Of a DNA stretch of 9,184 nt, positions 5,905-9,184 are shown in pieces. The notes beneath the pieces were generated by a model. The model saw only the letters and a program-made list of their open reading frames with translations, did no database searches and was not told the DNA's origin. A program made the translations under genes and the position numbers. Origin of the DNA: an uncultured Bacteriovoracaceae bacterium (GTDB lineage: Bacteria > Bdellovibrionota > Bacteriovoracia > Bacteriovoracales > Bacteriovoracaceae); assembly GCA_937952395.1 (NCBI GenBank), contig CALFYV010000196.1, forward strand, positions 1 through 9,184, read 5' to 3'. Position 1 is the stretch's first letter, and each line of letters begins with the position of its first letter.

Positions 5905-6678
5905 TCAAAGCTGATCAAAAATAAGTGAAAAGAAAAAATCTAACTCAGCTGACTCCGGGATATTAAATTCATCGGCGTTGTTCAGCTCATGAGCTGAATT
6001 AACTTCGTTATCGAAGAGAATTTTCATTTCGTTGGCCATATTTCTATCGGTGATAACAGTGGACTTCTCTACTTCATAACGAGTTGAGCGTGGATGCATA
6101 TTATAAGTTTCAACCATGACTAAATCATCCACCCTCATCATTTTTGTATGCAAAGTTTTGCCTTTTTTTAAGAAAACTTGGGCACCTTCTTTTTGTAACT
6201 CCAGGACACTTTTCATAATCGGAATACTCACAATAGGTTCATCGACACTCAAAGAAGAGTTAGTATAAATTCTTACCTTAACTCCCCTCTCTATGGCAGC
6301 AATAAGTGCTGCTTTCATTTGTGGAGTAGAAATAATATAAGCATTAGCAATATCAATTTCATTCTTGGCATTTTTAATGGCGTAAAGCTTCATGAGATAA
6401 ATACGATCAAGTGATTTTTCACTGGGTATATTAACGATGGTAGCGATTTTTGCATTAGCACTCCATTTCGATTTTTTTAATCCTACATTTAGATAATTTA
6501 ATTTCTGCTGAGCATTCTGTTGATTCCACATACGAGCAAAAATATTAGGATTTTCAATTTCAGCTAAAGTCCCATCTTGATAATACAGATCTAAATCACT
6601 CCATTGATTTTGTCCTAAATAATCAGTCCCTATATTTCTTCCACCCTCTATCGTATATTTATCATCAACTAAGAGCAT
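5905..6678 (-). CDS. C-terminal part of the interrupted PLD protein (HKD1 tail and HKD2)
   Basis: This frame can be opened at ATG 6678, but that Met is the fourth residue of the HKD1 motif (HVKM...). A protein starting there would lack the catalytic His and Lys of HKD1 and the signal peptide. It is best seen as the distal half of the broken gene, not an independent gene. It carries the complete HKD2 (LHTKMMRVDD) near residues 176-185 of this piece. The coding frame runs on without a stop for 12 codons upstream to the TAG. Confidence 0.7.
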   Translation of the reverse strand: MLLVDDKYTIEGGRNIGTDYLGQNQWSDLDLYYQDGTLAEIENPNIFARMWNQQNAQQKLNYLNVGLKKSKWSANAKIATIVNIPSEKSLDRIYLMKLYAIKNAKNEIDIANAYIISTPQMKAALIAAIERGVKVRIYTNSSLSVDEPIVSIPIMKSVLELQKEGAQVFLKKGKTLHTKMMRVDDLVMVETYNMHPRSTRYEVEKSTVITDRNMANEMKILFDNEVNSAHELNNADEFNIPESAELDFFFSLIFDQL

Positions 6679-6714
6679 TTTGACATGATTACCAAAATAG
6701 GGATTCTCTTGACT

Positions 6715-7485
6715 CTACCATTTGATTAAAGAAATTCCCGCTCGTTGCATTCTTTCTAGTTCTTGTTGATAACCAGCTCTTCGAGCATTATGACCATCAA
6801 TAATAATCTTTACATCTACTTTCTTTTTATAGGCTGCAATCAACTCATCAGCAATCAGCTTACCGGCTGAGTCGTCATAAAATCCCCATACTATCAAGTG
6901 AATTTTTTCTTGAGCTTCTCTGATTAATTTAATTCTTTTTTCAAGAGCGCTTTGAGCATCACTTAATAATTGAATTTTTTCATAGTCATGAAATTTATGA
7001 CCACTTAGGGCCTTAAAAACAGTTTGAAAATATGGACTTAAAAATGAATCAACATTGGGAACAGTGTTTAAAACTGCTTCATTTCTTAAAGCAATCTCTT
7101 TCCAACTTTGAAATTTAAAAGCTGAATAGTAACCACGGCCATAAAGTTCAGCTCGTATAATAGTGCTGAGTTGAGCGATAATCATCTCATCACTTAATTT
7201 CTCAATATGAACACCGTATTCTGAAGAACGAACCAATTTAACAACTTCTGAGAGAGAACTTTCTAGTTCATGAGATTTTTCAAGTTTAAATAACAAATCA
7301 AAAATTTCTTTTTGAAACTTGGTGGGATCTTCAAGTTTTTTGTTCAAAACTTTTTTTATACTTAAAAGTAGTTGCGTCTTATCAATATCAATTGAAAGAG
7401 CATCAAGTTGTCGTTGAAAATGCTCATCACAAACCGAGTAAGCACTAAAGGAAGAAAATAGAATGAGTAAAACTAATAATTTCAA
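6715..7485 (-). CDS. N-terminal product of the interrupted PLD protein (256 aa, no HKD motif)
   Basis: The start is TTG 7483-7485, supported by GAGGG about 6 bases upstream (7492-7496 on the plus strand) and by the signal peptide that begins there. The product has a helical N-terminal region (about 20-180) and then the first part of the PLD fold (KIHLIVWGFYDDSAGKL, near 195-211; VDVKIIIDGHNARRAG, near 224-239). It stops at LIKW, before the HKD motif. If made it would be exported but catalytically empty. Confidence 0.75.
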   Translation of the reverse strand: MKLLVLLILFSSFSAYSVCDEHFQRQLDALSIDIDKTQLLLSIKKVLNKKLEDPTKFQKEIFDLLFKLEKSHELESSLSEVVKLVRSSEYGVHIEKLSDEMIIAQLSTIIRAELYGRGYYSAFKFQSWKEIALRNEAVLNTVPNVDSFLSPYFQTVFKALSGHKFHDYEKIQLLSDAQSALEKRIKLIREAQEKIHLIVWGFYDDSAGKLIADELIAAYKKKVDVKIIIDGHNARRAGYQQELERMQRAGISLIKW

Positions 7486-7639
7486 AATAGACCCTCAATG
7501 AATTGATAAATTCTTTTAACGCATTATGGGAATAGTTGTCTTAAAATGAGAAAATTCTATAAATTTTACAGGTTTGGCCCTTCTTTACAGACATTAATTG
7601 AGAAAATTGATACTATGCGTCAATAAATTTGAGGTAGCT
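7486..7639. promoter_or_regulatory. Divergent promoter region between the PLD gene and the Cys-repeat protein gene
   Basis: This 154-bp spacer separates two outward-facing starts, each with a Shine-Dalgarno (GAGGG for the minus gene, GAGGTAGCT at 7631-7639 for the plus gene), so it must hold both promoters. TTTACAG occurs twice, at about 7565-7571 and 7584-7590. TACTAT at 7611-7616 is a possible plus-strand -10, but no -35 stands at ideal spacing. On the minus strand CATAAT (around 7525-7530) is a possible -10. No exact boxes are called. Confidence 0.4.
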
Positions 7640-9184
7640 GTGAGTTTAGCTAAATACATTTTGGTTCTTTTTTGGTTAGTTCTGGCCTGCCTGGCCCGTG
7701 CCCAAGACTCAGAAGAAGAGCACGATACAACCTCTCTTAAAAAACTGGTTTCTGAAATTAGCTTGATTCATTACAAAAAAGGTGAAGACATTCACATACC
7801 CTTTGGAAGGCTCGAGTTTAGTGATGTTGATGTCGTTTTTGGCGATTTGCCTTTTAACTTAAGCAATTCTCAGTACAAAGATGGACAGGCCACTTTTAAT
7901 ACCAATATCTATTTACAAGAAAATGGACTTATTTTTGAAGGAATTAATCGAAATTTTACTTTTAAACCACCTATTGAGCAGGATAGTTTTGTCAGAACGA
8001 TAGAGCAAGCAACTATAGAACAATTAAAAACAAATATTAATTCAAGACGTTTTATTCTAACAGGTGATCTATTTGACTTCCAAAGTCCGTCTATTGATAT
8101 GAGACTAGAAAATTTTGATGTTTTTTGTAACAAAAAGGCCATGCTTAATGAAAACGATTTAAGCTCAATTACCAACAGCTGCTGGAGTGATGGGAAGATA
8201 AGACCCACACGAAGTGATAAAAAAGATCATACCCTTAATATGGGTTTAAACTATTTATTAGAGGATGAACGCCAGTTTAAGCTTTATTCGAGAATTAAAA
8301 ATATTAAATTAGATGCCAAAGATAAAATTATTGAATTTTCTACCGCTTATCTTGAAACTGGATTGGATAATCTTTTTCAAGTCACTTCTGGTCCCATAAG
8401 CCTTGAGTGTAAACACTCAAGAAGAAGAGAGTTTAAAGTCGACCAATTTCAAGATAATTGCTTAAATGAATTTGCTATCACACAAGACAATACACAAATC
8501 ACTTATTTTTATACACCAGAGGCGACAGAAGAAGATCCAAGACCAGAAATGACCAATATGGTGATTAATTTAGAAAACTCCAAGGTAGAAACTACTTCAC
8601 GAGAACTTCTGGCCAATATCGACGCGCTTAATATCGAGCAAAAATCAGGACTCGCCTTTGGCCTTTTTAATTTAGATTTAAAATGCCCTAAGTATTCGAA
8701 ATTTTCTAGCTTTGATAATACGGCCATCATCAACACTTGTTTAAGTGAAGCCAAAATCACTAAGCGCAAGGATGACAAACCTTCTCAGGCCAAGATTGAG
8801 ATGAAGCAGACTAATGATGACACCATTATTAATGTTATTATGAATGTCAATGAAGTGGAATCAAACGCAAAAATTGGTAAGTTTAATTTAGACTTATTTA
8901 AAATTTGGTATGCCAATAAATCTAGCCAATACGAAATTCTTTTCCCAAAAACTAAAATGTATTGCAACCGTCAGGAACAAGACAGCAAAGAAGATATTCA
9001 CCTTCTAAATGATTGTTTAACTAGTAACTCTATTTCGACTGGGCCATCTCTGGTAGATGGAGTTGAAGGTGGGCTTAAGTTTTATATCTCTCCACTAGAC
9101 TTTAATACAACAAAAGACGGCATTAGAGCGCATATCCAAGGCATGCAATTTATGGACGTTGATTTTCATTCCAACATCATGGGT
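7640..9184 (+). CDS. Secreted protein built of ~93-residue Cys-pair repeats, unknown family (3' end outside window)
   Basis: A GTG start (7640-7642) with GAGG 5 bases upstream opens a frame that stays clear for 515 codons to the window edge. The N-terminus MSLAKYILVLFWLVLACLARA is a Sec signal with cleavage before QDSEEE. Four repeats are visible from paired cysteines C163/C181, C257/C274, C349/C367 and C442/C459, with periods of 94, 92 and 93 residues. Each starts with a strand ending in Cys (VFC, LEC, LKC, MYC), then a polar stretch and N/D/S-x-C, then about 65 residues of alternating beta-like strands such as LYSRIKNIKLDAKDKII. Residues 50-150 may be a Cys-less leading repeat. It looks like an extended periplasmic or surface beta-repeat protein with one disulphide per unit. 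I recognise no named family. The minus-strand open frames inside it are shadows. Confidence 0.82.
   Translation, partial: MSLAKYILVLFWLVLACLARAQDSEEEHDTTSLKKLVSEISLIHYKKGEDIHIPFGRLEFSDVDVVFGDLPFNLSNSQYKDGQATFNTNIYLQENGLIFEGINRNFTFKPPIEQDSFVRTIEQATIEQLKTNINSRRFILTGDLFDFQSPSIDMRLENFDVFCNKKAMLNENDLSSITNSCWSDGKIRPTRSDKKDHTLNMGLNYLLEDERQFKLYSRIKNIKLDAKDKIIEFSTAYLETGLDNLFQVTSGPISLECKHSRRREFKVDQFQDNCLNEFAITQDNTQITYFYTPEATEEDPRPEMTNMVINLENSKVETTSRELLANIDALNIEQKSGLAFGLFNLDLKCPKYSKFSSFDNTAIINTCLSEAKITKRKDDKPSQAKIEMKQTNDDTIINVIMNVNEVESNAKIGKFNLDLFKIWYANKSSQYEILFPKTKMYCNRQEQDSKEDIHLLNDCLTSNSISTGPSLVDGVEGGLKFYISPLDFNTTKDGIRAHIQGMQFMDVDFHSNIMG

Larger units (their letters stand above)
5905..7485 (-). pseudogene. 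Secreted phospholipase D-superfamily protein interrupted by one in-frame amber codon
   Basis: The whole locus is one frame of 527 codons from TTG 7485 to TGA 5905-5907, broken once by TAG at 6715-6717 (position 257). Read through, it is a standard two-HKD PLD/cardiolipin-synthase-type protein. HKD1 is His267-x-Lys269-x4-Asp274 followed by EGGRN, and HKD2 is His446-x-Lys448-x4-Asp453 followed by VETYNMHPRS. The N-terminus is a Sec signal (MKLLVLLILFSSFSAYS), placing it in the periplasm or outside the cell. Such enzymes hydrolyse or transfer phosphodiesters such as phospholipids through a covalent phosphohistidine. The amber codon lies ten residues before HKD1, so termination leaves no active site. 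A recent nonsense mutation (for example TGG or CAG to TAG), a sequencing error and readthrough are all consistent with the otherwise clean frame. Confidence 0.85.

Noticed and set aside
6679..6717. Two separate adjacent PLD-related genes instead of one broken gene
   Set aside because: Both pieces are in the same frame with no intervening stop except the one TAG. The second ATG lies inside the HKD1 motif, so it cannot be a natural start.
7909..8967. Three minus-strand open frames (7909-8208, 8509-8778, 8785-8967)
   Set aside because: They lie wholly antisense to the continuous 515-codon secreted repeat protein, whose periodic cysteines show it is the real frame.
1..9184. CRISPR array, toxin-antitoxin pair or phage-defence operon
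   Set aside because: There are no regularly spaced repeats, no small gene pair of that type, and no nuclease, helicase or reverse-transcriptase motifs on either strand.

Overview
The window is clearly A+T-rich chromosomal DNA from a bacterium. It has compact gene spacing, GTG and TTG starts with Shine-Dalgarno sites, and an unusually high share of products with Sec signal peptides (four of eight loci). Together with a tyrosine recombinase of the 'LLARG...VGHT' type, this fits a low-GC Gram-negative such as a Bdellovibrionota (Halobacteriovorax-like) relative. That placement is an impression from style, not a match to a known sequence.

Left edge (1-346): the 3' part of a tyrosine recombinase gene, out of frame at its very start. 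It is followed by an exact 10-bp tandem repeat and a strong hairpin ending in a tRNA-3'-end-like CCTGGGCACCA, which looks like the edge of an integrated element. Next (347-916) is a small protein with an HxD...H iron-site pattern, probably a 2-oxoglutarate/Fe(II) oxygenase-fold protein. Two exported proteins of unknown function follow (1178-2071 and 2304-4157). After them lies a decayed second copy of the 3' end of the oxygenase-like gene (4252-4362), so the two unknown genes are bracketed by a divergent 111-bp direct repeat. The spacers in this part also contain short minus-strand stretches that read like orphaned C-termini.

Middle (4387-5893): a RimJ/RimL-type GNAT acetyltransferase converges on an azlC-azlD pair (branched-chain amino-acid exporter subunits, coupled by an ATGA overlap). 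Upstream of azlC in the same direction (5905-7485) is a signal-peptide-bearing phospholipase D-superfamily gene. A single in-frame amber codon interrupts it ten residues before the first HKD motif, so it is a pseudogene unless the codon is read through.

Right edge (7640-9184): divergent from the PLD gene is a long secreted protein that runs off the window with no stop. It is built from repeats of about 93 residues, each marked by a Cys-x(16-17)-Cys pair, a pattern I do not recognise as a named family. There is no CRISPR array, rRNA or complete tRNA. The likeliest undescribed items are the Cys-pair repeat protein and the repeat-bracketed pair of exported proteins, not a defined multi-gene system.
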